Assembly: GCA_018656555.1 (NCBI GenBank)
Contig: JABHZQ010000023.1
Span: 66,875 to 130,874, forward strand
From: an archaeon
GTDB taxonomy: Archaea; Nanobdellota; Nanobdellia; SCGC-AAA011-G17; GW2011-AR17
Reading direction: 5' to 3'
Length of the DNA: 64,000 nucleotides
Shown here: positions 44,573 through 51,940 of the stretch, piece after piece
How positions within the stretch are numbered: position 1 is the stretch's first letter
Layout: each line of letters starts with the position of its first letter
Made by a program: the position numbers and the translations under genes
The notes under the pieces: model-generated
Database searches by the model: none
Told to the model about the DNA's origin: nothing
The model's input: the letters and a program-made list of their open reading frames with translations, nothing else

Positions 44573-45751
44573 CTAAAACACTGTTGCTTCTGGATAAATC
44601 GTTATTCCTACTCTATCAATCTTCATTGGAAAGATTTTCTGAGCATGTTCACTAGCTCTCATCTTAAAAATTTCCATACTTCTCTCTCTAACATCTCCAG
44701 TTCTCTGATTATACAACAACAAAACAGCATCAGCTTGAAACTCAACAACGGTACTTTTATGTCGTTTTGGATCTGGTTCTTGTTCAGAAATCATCATAGT
44801 AGTACAACCCCATTTTTCCATAGTTCTATACAACTTAAACACTGCTCTCCTCTTTTCAATCTCAGTAGGATACAACAAAACAAAAGCAGTCAAAGAATCA
44901 ATAACAATTCTTCTAGCTCCGATCTTATCAATAATATCTCTTACAATTCCCCCACCAGATTCTAAAAACCTTTCAACCTGTTCAGGAGTATAAGTTAAAA
45001 TAACCAATTTACCTTTATCAATCTTTTCTTGCAATTCCCAATTAAAACTCTTAAAATCTCTTAATATTTGACTCTCTTCTTGCTCAAAAGTAATATAAAT
45101 TCCAGTTTCATCATTTTCATTAATACCATTAACTAAAAACTGCATTGAAAAAATAGTCTTACCCGAACCAGCCCCCCCTCCAACCAAAACCATACTCTTT
45201 TTCAAAAATCCACCAGCCATCAAAGAATCTAAACCTGGAATTCCAGTTTGAACTCTATCTTCAGCTTCAACTTTATTTCTAGAACTCCCCCCCGCCAACT
45301 CTGCTTGAACGGATTTCTTAATATCTGCTAAAGAAAAAGCTTCTTTCTTTATTGGTTTGGGAGTATCAGAATAAGTAAGTTTTGACATGACTTCCTTCTT
45401 AATATCTGCAAATAAACTCCCTCCCTCTGCTTTCTTAACCTTCTTCTTAACCTTATTGCCATTCTCTTTAACAGCTTCAACAACATCAGCAACCTTCTCT
45501 TCAACATCTTTTAACTTTGCTTCATCTTTTTTCTTCAATTCCTCAACCTTGGGACTAACTTCACTCTTTTCTTTAGACTCAACCTTAGGAAGTTTTACTC
45601 TCTCCTCAACCTTCTTTAAGATCTCATCTTCCCTCTTCTTAAATTTATCAAGACTCGCTTGTTTAACATTAGAATCTACCTTAGGAATCTCTTTTTTTTC
45701 TAATTTTCTCACTGCTTTCTTCTTCTTTTCAACATTAGCAATCAAACCCAT
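44573..45751 (-). CDS. KaiC-like RecA-fold ATPase with long charged N-terminal extension
   Basis: 392 residues. Residues 1-160 are Lys/Glu-rich and partly coiled coil, with two copies of a short motif (SLFADIKKEV at 112-121 and SLADIKKSV at 140-148). The KaiC domain follows: TGIPGLDSLMAGG, Walker A GGGAGSGKT (191-199), FEQEE and Walker B RIVIDSL. ArlH, the archaellum ATPase, is such a KaiC protein that binds the motor ATPase ArlI. Position at the head of the pilus cluster suggests an equivalent role here. Circadian function is not implied. A TATA-like TTTTAAATAC about 28 nt upstream fits a leaderless start. Confidence 0.85.
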   Translation of the reverse strand: MGLIANVEKKKKAVRKLEKKEIPKVDSNVKQASLDKFKKREDEILKKVEERVKLPKVESKEKSEVSPKVEELKKKDEAKLKDVEEKVADVVEAVKENGNKVKKKVKKAEGGSLFADIKKEVMSKLTYSDTPKPIKKEAFSLADIKKSVQAELAGGSSRNKVEAEDRVQTGIPGLDSLMAGGFLKKSMVLVGGGAGSGKTIFSMQFLVNGINENDETGIYITFEQEESQILRDFKSFNWELQEKIDKGKLVILTYTPEQVERFLESGGGIVRDIIDKIGARRIVIDSLTAFVLLYPTEIEKRRAVFKLYRTMEKWGCTTMMISEQEPDPKRHKSTVVEFQADAVLLLYNQRTGDVRERSMEIFKMRASEHAQKIFPMKIDRVGITIYPEATVF

Positions 45752-45787
45752 ATAAATTATAAAAGAAATTATGTATTTAAAAGTTTC

Positions 45788-46348
45788 TTAAGGAGATTCA
45801 ACCACTTCTTTTGGTTCTTCCTTAATTTCCTCTTCCTTTTCACTAGAACCCAAGTTAACAAAAATCAAAACTAGAATCAAAATTCCAATAACTACACCAA
45901 TAATAATCAAATACTTACTCTTATCTCCATCCACCTCATCAACAACTCCCACATTACCAGTGATCTCTTGTTCTTGTTCAGCAACTTGGAATAATAGAGT
46001 CACCTGCTCAGATTCAATAGAATATAAAGCTACATTCAAATCAGTAACCCCATCCTTATCCAAATCAAGTTTAGCTACTGTATCTAATGTAACAAAACCA
46101 GGAGCAGTATCTGTACTATTACTCAAAAAAGGAGCAATCCTAAATTTAACCCAATTATCAGATACTGTAATGGCCTCTAAATAAATAGCATGTGTATCTT
46201 CATATAATTCAAATCTTACCTCATCACCAATACCCATAACCACACCAACAGTATCCTCTTCAGAAAAATCAATATCTGTACTATAACCAGCACTTACTAA
46301 AGTCATAAACAGTACAACAAATAGTCCCAAAAACAATATCCTCTTCAT
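45788..46348 (-). CDS. Secreted, C-terminally anchored small protein
   Basis: 186 residues from the ATG at 46348 (MKRILFLGLFVVLF); a frame open to 46432 is rejected because a TATA box (GCTTATAAAT, about 46375) is 27 nt before 46348. A signal sequence is followed by a domain of about 110 residues with beta pattern (VGVVMGIGDEVRFELYEDTHAIYLEAI) and a dockerin-like LDLDKDGVTDLNV Asp loop, then a C-terminal TM (about 150-170) and an acidic cytosolic tail. DKDGVTD could bind Ca2+. Not recognised; gene order places it between the pilus cluster and the prenyltransferase. Confidence 0.72.
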   Translation of the reverse strand: MKRILFLGLFVVLFMTLVSAGYSTDIDFSEEDTVGVVMGIGDEVRFELYEDTHAIYLEAITVSDNWVKFRIAPFLSNSTDTAPGFVTLDTVAKLDLDKDGVTDLNVALYSIESEQVTLLFQVAEQEQEITGNVGVVDEVDGDKSKYLIIIGVVIGILILVLIFVNLGSSEKEEEIKEEPKEVVESP

Positions 46349-46369
46349 AAATAAAAAAAACAAATAAGA

Positions 46370-46379
46370 ATTTATAAGC
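46370..46379 (-). promoter_or_regulatory. TATA box for the anchored protein gene at 46348
   Basis: AGCTTATAAA on the minus strand, centred about 27 nt before the ATG at 46348. It sits at the very end of the upstream prenyltransferase gene, and chooses the shorter of two start options. Confidence 0.55.
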
Positions 46380-46380
46380 T

Positions 46381-47235
46381 TTATGATAAAACAGGATAAA
46401 TATAAATCAAAAATATAGCTAATAACATCCATATTACAACACTAATAACCATTCCCGGGTCCTTATACACTCTATCTGGACTACGAACAATTCTTGAATT
46501 ACTCTCAATCAAATACCAATATCTCAAAACAGAATACATAACAATAGGCAAGGTAATCAACATAGAATAAGTACTCAAAAAAGAATAAAAAGCATAAGAA
46601 ACTAATAAAAGTGAAACAACAACAACCAAAAGCTTATCCAATAAATCTTTTGTATAATACTTCAACACTTTCTTATGTTTATAAGCTTCCTTTCCCAATA
46701 ATGCAAAATCTCCCTTTCTCTTTCCTATAGCCAAAAACAAACTAAGGAAAAAAGTACATACTACTAACCAAGGACTTAGATTAACCCCCAAAATAAATAC
46801 TCCTGAAATTGCCCTAATAACAAAATTAATTGCAATTGCAATCACATCTAAAAACAAAATATTCTTCAATAACAAAGAATACAATTGAGTAAACAAGAAA
46901 AATCCAATTATTAAATAGAAAAAATGCTCAGATAAACACCAAGCAATAACTAAAGAAATTACAGCAAATATACAAGCAATAAACCCTGCCCAAAAAACAG
47001 AGATCTTACCAGCTGGCAAAGGTCTCTTTTTTTTCTCAGGATGTTCTTTATCTCGTTCTATATCAAAAATATCATTCAAAATATAATTTGTAGATGAAAT
47101 CAAACATAAAGATATGAAACCAAAAAATATCAACCAAAAAGAACCAAAATTCAAAACCTGTTCAGCAAATATTAATATTAGAAAAACTAACAAATTCTTG
47201 TAATACTGCCTAACTCTAATTAAATCAAAAAACAT
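46381..47235 (-). CDS. UbiA-family prenyltransferase, DPPR-synthase-like
   Basis: 284 residues from the ATG at 47235. About eight TM helices. The first Asp-rich motif with following sequence NDIFDIERDKEHPEKKKRP matches decaprenyl-phosphate phosphoribosyltransferases (NDxxDxxxDxxHPxKxxRPxAxG); the second region has DRVYKDPGMV. It would join phosphoribose to a polyprenyl phosphate, giving a lipid-linked pentose precursor. Archaeal DGGGP synthase is the alternative UbiA enzyme but lacks the HPxK motif. An in-frame TTG at 47250 is rejected: a TATA box (TTATAAAT, about 47262) is 27 nt before 47235. Confidence 0.82.
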   Translation of the reverse strand: MFFDLIRVRQYYKNLLVFLILIFAEQVLNFGSFWLIFFGFISLCLISSTNYILNDIFDIERDKEHPEKKKRPLPAGKISVFWAGFIACIFAVISLVIAWCLSEHFFYLIIGFFLFTQLYSLLLKNILFLDVIAIAINFVIRAISGVFILGVNLSPWLVVCTFFLSLFLAIGKRKGDFALLGKEAYKHKKVLKYYTKDLLDKLLVVVVSLLLVSYAFYSFLSTYSMLITLPIVMYSVLRYWYLIESNSRIVRSPDRVYKDPGMVISVVIWMLLAIFLIYIYPVLS

Positions 47236-47271
47236 TAATAAAAAGAACAAATAGGCAATTTATAAGAATTA

Positions 47272-49014
47272 TTATTTCTTAAACAAACTTTTACTCCTAC
47301 TAAAGGACTTATTCAAAGCCTTATCCAAAGGATTTGTGACTTTTTTTGGTTGTACTCTTGGAGTAGGTCTTTGAGGCATAGCCCTAGGTTGCACTGGTTG
47401 CCTAGGCTGTTGAGGTTGAGCTTGTTTTTGAACTGGTTTTGGTTTACTTTTAAATTTCAACTTACCAGATTTATATAAATAGAAAACTCCCCCACCTAAA
47501 ATTACAAGAACAAATAGGACAATCAAGAAAAACATAAACCCCAATCCTCCCTCTTCGTCATTAGAATACGAAGGAACACTTGGTTCATCATCTTCATCAG
47601 TTTCTTCTTCTTCATCAGGTAAAACAACATCAACTTCAGGCGGTACCTCTGTCACTGAACTACCATTATTTACAACAGGGTCTACAACTGGATCAACTAT
47701 TCCTGTTCCACCACAATTCTCATCATCATAATCAATCTTCCCATCACAATCATTATCTAAACTATCTCCACAAACCTCTGCAAAAGATTCTATTCCCCCC
47801 ATACAATCAGCCCAAACCCCATACTCACAAGTTTGAGTTCCATTAACACACATACCCACATTTGTTCCACACTCTTGTTGTTCTAAATGTGTACAACCAC
47901 AACCCTCATCTGTCTCTCCATCACAGTCATCATCCTCTCCATTACACTCTTCTAAACTAGAAGCAGCATAACTTGCACCATAACAAATACTCCAATAGCC
48001 ATCCTCTTGACAATATTGAGTTCCAGCATTGCACACCCCTACATCAGTTCCGCAATCTCTTGTCTCACCAGAAATACAAGCCCCCTCAAAAGTTTCAGTA
48101 CCCCCACATTCAGTATCATCAAGATCTGTAAATCCATCACAGTCATCATCAAAAGTATTAGTACAATTTATCTCTGTTTCATTTCCAGAATATTCACCAA
48201 CACATCCACCCCACAAACCACCACTACAAGTTTGACTACCATACTCACAAATACCTACATTTCCCTTATCACCACAATTCTGATTATCTCCTTCAAAACA
48301 ACCACCAGCACAATCACTATCCTCACTATCCGCATCACCATCACAATCATTATCTAAACCATCGCTACAATAAGCAGACTCACTACTCAAAGTTGTATCT
48401 TCACAAAAACAATACTCTTGAGAATAGGGATCTGTTCCACAAAAACTATCATCACAATAAGCACTACTATACCACCGCCCATCATAACAATGCTCTTTAT
48501 CTTCCCAATCACAAGCCCCAGAAGAACAAGTTTCTAAAGTAGAATAATAATCAGAATCTACTAAACCACAATAATCTTCCTCTCCATAAAGATGACCCAT
48601 CATAACCCAAGCACCATTATCACAATATTTATTATTTCCTAAATCACAAGTTCCATGAGTACAAGTTTCAGCTCCCAAATGAACACCTCCCCAACAACTA
48701 ACTGGTGTAACAGTAGTTACCATGCTCACATCACCAGACACACAAGTCATCTCATGCTGATTACCTTCCCCATCTGGAGAGCAAGCATCTAAATAATAAC
48801 TACAACTAGATACCCCACAAATTCTAACATAACCAAAAGTACCAATTTGATCATTATCATAACCTTCTCCTCCAGGATTATCACTATCTGTACAAGTAGT
48901 CTCTCCTAAATTTCTATCAGGTATAACAATAAAACCAGTAAAACTTCCAATTTTAACAAGTAAAAGAAATACTGCAAAAACTAAAGCTAATACTAATATC
49001 CGCCTCTTCTCCAT
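47272..49014 (-). CDS. Secreted MopE-repeat protein with C-terminal anchor and proline-rich tail
   Basis: 580 residues. A signal anchor at the N-terminus is followed by Cys-rich modules. Four copies of the MopE-type motif are present: CSDGLDNDCDGDADSEDSDC, CTNTFDDDCDGFTDLDDTEC, CNGEDDDCDGETDEGC and CGDSLDNDCDGKIDYDDENC. Each is spaced by units with CGTDVGVCNAGTQYC-like pattern. The Asp-rich loops could bind Ca2+ or Cu. A Glu/Asp linker, a TM (about 497-520) and a Pro/Gln/Arg-rich cytosolic tail complete it. A TATA box 27 nt upstream, part of composite element C, supports the ATG. Confidence 0.85.
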   Translation of the reverse strand: MEKRRILVLALVFAVFLLLVKIGSFTGFIVIPDRNLGETTCTDSDNPGGEGYDNDQIGTFGYVRICGVSSCSYYLDACSPDGEGNQHEMTCVSGDVSMVTTVTPVSCWGGVHLGAETCTHGTCDLGNNKYCDNGAWVMMGHLYGEEDYCGLVDSDYYSTLETCSSGACDWEDKEHCYDGRWYSSAYCDDSFCGTDPYSQEYCFCEDTTLSSESAYCSDGLDNDCDGDADSEDSDCAGGCFEGDNQNCGDKGNVGICEYGSQTCSGGLWGGCVGEYSGNETEINCTNTFDDDCDGFTDLDDTECGGTETFEGACISGETRDCGTDVGVCNAGTQYCQEDGYWSICYGASYAASSLEECNGEDDDCDGETDEGCGCTHLEQQECGTNVGMCVNGTQTCEYGVWADCMGGIESFAEVCGDSLDNDCDGKIDYDDENCGGTGIVDPVVDPVVNNGSSVTEVPPEVDVVLPDEEEETDEDDEPSVPSYSNDEEGGLGFMFFLIVLFVLVILGGGVFYLYKSGKLKFKSKPKPVQKQAQPQQPRQPVQPRAMPQRPTPRVQPKKVTNPLDKALNKSFSRSKSLFKK

Positions 49015-49037
49015 ATATTAATTAATAACATAACAAT

Positions 49038-49063
49038 TTATAAAATTAACTAAAAGAAAAAAA
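49038..49063 (-). promoter_or_regulatory. Composite T-tract terminator plus TATA element, copy C
   Basis: Minus strand: T7-C-T4 right after the TFB stop codon (49064), then AGTTAATTTTATAAA, whose TATA is centred 27 nt before the ATG at 49014. Third copy of the element seen at 32829-32860 and 33930-33960. Confidence 0.6.
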
Positions 49064-49984
49064 TTATTCTTCCTTCTTCAACTTCTTGATCTTATCTTTA
49101 AGATTTAACTTCTTTAACAATTCTTTATACCTATTTCTAATTGTTACTTCAGTCACACCAGCAATATCTGCAACTTCTCTTTGTGTTCTTTTCTCATTAT
49201 TCATAAGAGCAGCAACATAAAGTGATGCAGCAGCAATACCAGTTGGACCTCTTCCAGAAGTTAACTCAGAGTTTTGTGCCATCTCTAAAATATCAACAGC
49301 CTTACTCTGTGTATCTGCACTCAATCTTAAAGCTGAAGCAAATCTCGGAATATAATCAATTGGATTTGAAGGCAAAATTCTAATTCCTAACTCTCTTGTC
49401 ACAAACCTATAAGTCCTTCCAATCTCTTTCTTATCAATACCTGAAGCTTCAGAAAGTTCATCTAAAGTTCTAGGAACTTCGTGCCTTCTACATGCAGCAT
49501 AAAGAGCACCAGCAACAACAGATTCCATTGATCTACCTCTAACCAAACCTTTCTGTACAGCTAAAGTGTAAATTCTTGCAGCTTCTTCCTCTACAGATTT
49601 AGGTAATTTCAAATAAGAAGCAACTCTCTTCAATTCAGCTAAAGCCAATTTCAAGTTTCTCTCAATTGCAGTTGAAATCCGATATTGCCACTTCCTTAAC
49701 CTAAAGAACTTATTCTTTCCCTTACCAGCCAACTTGTAAATATCCTGTTTCTGTCCCACATCAGTACCTAAACCTCTGTCAAACTTAGTATAAGTCATAG
49801 GAGCTCCAGTCCTTCTCCGCTTATCAGCATCATCAGAGTCAAATTCTCTCCATTCCTGTGAAAAATCAATTAACCTCTCCTCAATAACCAAACCACAGCT
49901 CTTACAAACTACCTCTCCTTTATCTTTATTAACTATAAGATTGATACTTCCACACTCTGGACATTTTTTTATATTTTGACTCAT
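49064..49984 (-). CDS. tfb: Transcription initiation factor B (TFB)
   Basis: 306 residues from the ATG at 49984 (MSQNIKKCPECG), with GGAGG about 8 nt upstream; a longer frame to 50020 is rejected. The zinc ribbon is C8, C11, C27 and C30. The B-reader/linker and two cyclin-like repeats follow (second begins around 210; TGRGPTGIAAASLYVAAL, VTEVTIRNRYKEL is the HTH that reads the BRE). It recruits RNA polymerase to TATA/TBP. TATA-like boxes lie near 50013 and 50036; the farther one would give a leader that includes the Shine-Dalgarno sequence. Confidence 0.97.
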   Translation of the reverse strand: MSQNIKKCPECGSINLIVNKDKGEVVCKSCGLVIEERLIDFSQEWREFDSDDADKRRRTGAPMTYTKFDRGLGTDVGQKQDIYKLAGKGKNKFFRLRKWQYRISTAIERNLKLALAELKRVASYLKLPKSVEEEAARIYTLAVQKGLVRGRSMESVVAGALYAACRRHEVPRTLDELSEASGIDKKEIGRTYRFVTRELGIRILPSNPIDYIPRFASALRLSADTQSKAVDILEMAQNSELTSGRGPTGIAAASLYVAALMNNEKRTQREVADIAGVTEVTIRNRYKELLKKLNLKDKIKKLKKEE

Positions 49985-50082
49985 TTTATAGCCTCCGCGA
50001 ACAGTAAACTTTATAAACAAAATTTCTCACCCTTTATAAATCTTTCGGTAAGTTTAAATAAAAATAACTCCTTCCTACCCCT

Positions 50083-50164
50083 ATGAAAAGACTACTGCCT
50101 TTGTTATTCTTATTACTTCTTACAGCCTGTACTCCAGAGCCAACTTACACAATAGAAGAAAACA
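50083..50164 (+). repeat. Near-identical 5' segment of the lipoprotein pair, copy 1
   Basis: 82 nt from the start codon (signal peptide, lipobox and first mature residues) that match 50533-50614 in 81 positions; only 50097 (g against a at 50547) differs. Identity stops abruptly afterwards. Confidence 0.9.
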
Positions 50165-50499
50165 CAATGACAGTAGAAATCCAAGGTTATTATCAAACTT
50201 GTATAGAAGAACCAAATATATACACCTATAATCAAGGGGAGTGGGAATGGGTAAATGACTATCTACCTCATGAAGTAGAATACATAGTAGATGGAGAATA
50301 CCAAATAAACCTCTGTGATGTAGTTGTATGTCAAGAATTCACAGATCCCTTACAAATAGAACTAGTAGAATACATTGAAACAGAGGATTTAACCTATGAA
50401 ACAGTACCCTTAACAGATACACTAAAAGTTGAGATTACCTACTATACTAACAAAAAATGTACCAACCAAAAAATTCATGAAATAATTGAAACAATCTAA
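50083..50499 (+). CDS. Small lipoprotein, first of a tandem pair
   Basis: 138 residues. Signal sequence with lipobox LLLTAC (Cys16). The mature part has several Cys and Tyr (YQTCIEEPNIYTYNQGEWEWVNDYLP, DGEYQINLCDVVVC). Homologous to the next gene along the whole length, but the first 82 nt are 81/82 identical at the nucleotide level while the rest has drifted. A TATA-like TTTAAATAAA about 26 nt upstream fits a leaderless mRNA. The function is unknown; it is surface-exposed and lipid-anchored. Confidence 0.85.
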   Translation: MKRLLPLLFLLLLTACTPEPTYTIEENTMTVEIQGYYQTCIEEPNIYTYNQGEWEWVNDYLPHEVEYIVDGEYQINLCDVVVCQEFTDPLQIELVEYIETEDLTYETVPLTDTLKVEITYYTNKKCTNQKIHEIIETI

Positions 50500-50532
50500 A
50501 AATTTATAAAAAAGAACATCTTCAAAATTCTT

Positions 50533-50614
50533 ATGAAAAGACTACTACCTTTGTTATTCTTATTACTTCTTACAGCCTGTACTCCAGAGCCAACTTACAC
50601 AATAGAAGAAAACA
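50533..50614 (+). repeat. Near-identical 5' segment of the lipoprotein pair, copy 2
   Basis: Second copy of the 82-nt segment described at 50083-50164. Sequences before the ATG differ, so the block of identity begins at the start codon itself. Confidence 0.9.
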
Positions 50615-50982
50615 AAGTAATAGCAAATATAGTGGGCTATGAAGAGGCCTGCTTAGACCATACCAATATCTACACTTTAGAAGGAGAAGAATGGGTTTGG
50701 GTTAACAACTATCTTCCCAAAAGAACAGAATACACTCTAGATGGAGAGTATAACATAAATATGTGTGACCTTGCAACCTGTGTACCAATAGAATACCTTA
50801 TAGAAGTAAACCTAATAGAGTATGTTGAAGTAACTCCAGAAGGTTTGGCTGGCTGGCTTATGGAATTCCCAGCCTATGAAACAAGCTATCTAGAAGGCCA
50901 ACTAAAAGTAGAAATTCCCTACTACAAAGATGAGTATTGTATGAATCAAGAAATATTTACAGTAGAACTTACACAAGAATAG
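50533..50982 (+). CDS. Small lipoprotein, second of a tandem pair
   Basis: 149 residues with the same signal and lipobox (LLLTAC) as the preceding gene and an alignable mature part (YEEACLDHTNIYTLEGEEWVWVNNYLP, DGEYNINMCDLATC), with an extra segment near 100-115. It has its own TATA box (TTTATAAAA) about 25 nt upstream. Its last 14 nt overlap the end of the convergent S8e gene. Tandem duplication with later partial homogenisation of the 5' end is the simplest history. Confidence 0.85.
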   Translation: MKRLLPLLFLLLLTACTPEPTYTIEENKVIANIVGYEEACLDHTNIYTLEGEEWVWVNNYLPKRTEYTLDGEYNINMCDLATCVPIEYLIEVNLIEYVEVTPEGLAGWLMEFPAYETSYLEGQLKVEIPYYKDEYCMNQEIFTVELTQE

Positions 50983-51343
50983 CATTAACCATATTCTCTT
51001 GACCAGGTCTAGAAGTAATCTTAGCTTTACCCTTTTCAGTTTCAATAATAGTACCCTTTGTCAAAATGTTTCTTCTAACAAAATGCCTATTAGCTGTATT
51101 TTCTAATGTATTCTTAATTTTAACTTTAATATACTTTTTAGCTTTAGGATCATAAACATTCGCTTCATTAATAGAATATAAAAATTGTTTACTCCCTCCA
51201 CCCATAGTCCTTACCACTTTAGTTTTCTTATCACCAATCTTAGTCAAAGTAGGCTGTCCTCTCTTCTCAAAAACCCTTTTAGCTCTAGCAGCTTTATACC
51301 TTCCACCAGTTGCCTTCCTTTTACCTCTTAGCTTAGTTAACAT
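50969..51343 (-). CDS. rps8e: Ribosomal protein S8e
   Basis: 124 residues, the archaeal short form of S8e: N-terminal basic region (KLRGKRKATGGRYKAAR), then KVVRTMGGGSKQFLYSINEANVYD, and the C-terminal GTIIETEKGKAKITSRPGQE. A component of the small ribosomal subunit. A TATA box (CTATTTAAAGG, about 51375) lies roughly 30 nt upstream of the ATG. The end overlaps the second lipoprotein gene (14 nt). Divergent from the LSm-L37e operon. Confidence 0.95.
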   Translation of the reverse strand: MLTKLRGKRKATGGRYKAARAKRVFEKRGQPTLTKIGDKKTKVVRTMGGGSKQFLYSINEANVYDPKAKKYIKVKIKNTLENTANRHFVRRNILTKGTIIETEKGKAKITSRPGQENMVNAILV

Positions 51344-51429
51344 AGTCTTCTAGAAAAAGTAGGCCCTTTAAATAGTTTTCCATTTATTTTTTTCTACTGA
51401 ACTCTTGAAAAAGTTGGTATAGAAACATT

Positions 51430-51440
51430 TAAATACTGAA
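51430..51440 (+). promoter_or_regulatory. TATA box for the LSm-L37e transcript
   Basis: ATTTAAATACT is roughly 42 nt before the LSm ATG, so the mRNA would start near 51460 and carry the Shine-Dalgarno sequence GGGAGG (51462-51467). This is a leadered transcript, in contrast to the leaderless genes around. Confidence 0.5.
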
Positions 51441-51461
51441 CTCTTTTTTTCAAAGTACATT

Positions 51462-51467
51462 GGGAGG
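51462..51467 (+). promoter_or_regulatory. Shine-Dalgarno sequence of the LSm gene
   Basis: GGGAGG, 9 nt before the ATG at 51477. Confidence 0.6.
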
Positions 51468-51476
51468 CTTTTAAAG

Positions 51477-51701
51477 ATGGAATCAGAAAGACCATTAGAC
51501 GCTTTAAACGAAGCAAGAGGAAAGAGAGTTATTGTTGAACTAAAAAACAAAGTTCAGTTAATCGGAAATCTAAAAGCATTTGACATTCATATTAACACTG
51601 TTCTAGAAGAAGCTGAAGAGTGGGAAAATGGCCAAATGAAAAGAAAGCTTGGAAAAGCATTCATTAGAGGAGATACAATTATACTAATCTCACCAGCATA
51701 A
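51477..51701 (+). CDS. lsm: Sm-like archaeal protein (LSm)
   Basis: 74 residues, complete Sm fold: the Sm1 region ([31 protein letters not shown]) and Sm2 ([14 protein letters not shown]). It forms heptameric rings that bind U-rich RNA; here it would take part in RNA metabolism. It is followed 2 nt later by the L37e gene, an arrangement conserved in archaea. The SD GGGAGG and the TATA box support the start. Confidence 0.95.
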   Translation: MESERPLDALNEARGKRVIVELKNKVQLIGNLKAFDIHINTVLEEAEEWENGQMKRKLGKAFIRGDTIILISPA

Positions 51702-51703
51702 AA

Positions 51704-51877
51704 ATGTCAAAAGGAACACCATCCATGGGTAGAAAGTCTGGAAAGACTACCCATATAAGATGTAGAAGATGTGGTAAACCTTCTTACCACAAAATAAAGC
51801 ACATTTGTTCTAGTTGTGGCTATGGAAAGACAGCCAAAATTAGAAAATACAACTGGCAGAAGGAAACTAAAAGATAA
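51704..51877 (+). CDS. rpl37e: Ribosomal protein L37e
   Basis: 57 residues, too short for a general ORF list: [20 protein letters not shown] start and zinc ligands in C20-x2-C23 and C35-x2-C38 ([16 protein letters not shown]), then [12 protein letters not shown] zinc-binding protein of the large subunit that contacts 23S rRNA. It follows the LSm gene by 2 nt; translation is probably coupled. Confidence 0.95.
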   Translation: MSKGTPSMGRKSGKTTHIRCRRCGKPSYHKIKHICSSCGYGKTAKIRKYNWQKETKR

Positions 51878-51940
51878 TTCTGAAATATTTTCAATAAATT
51901 TTGAAGAATATTAATAAAGAATAAACTCTTAATTAATAAT

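Noticed and set aside
44573-45751. KaiC clock function
   Set aside because: Only one RecA domain, no kaiA/kaiB, and the gene lies in a pilus cluster; a motor-associated ATPase is the simpler reading.
45387-45755. 122-residue plus-strand ORF rich in Ser/Phe
   Set aside because: It is the mirror frame of the Lys/Glu-rich extension of the KaiC-like ATPase and has no promoter or ribosome site.
47580-48357. Plus-strand ORFs of 88, 116 and 68 residues
   Set aside because: Low-complexity shadows of the Asp/Cys-rich MopE-type gene on the minus strand.
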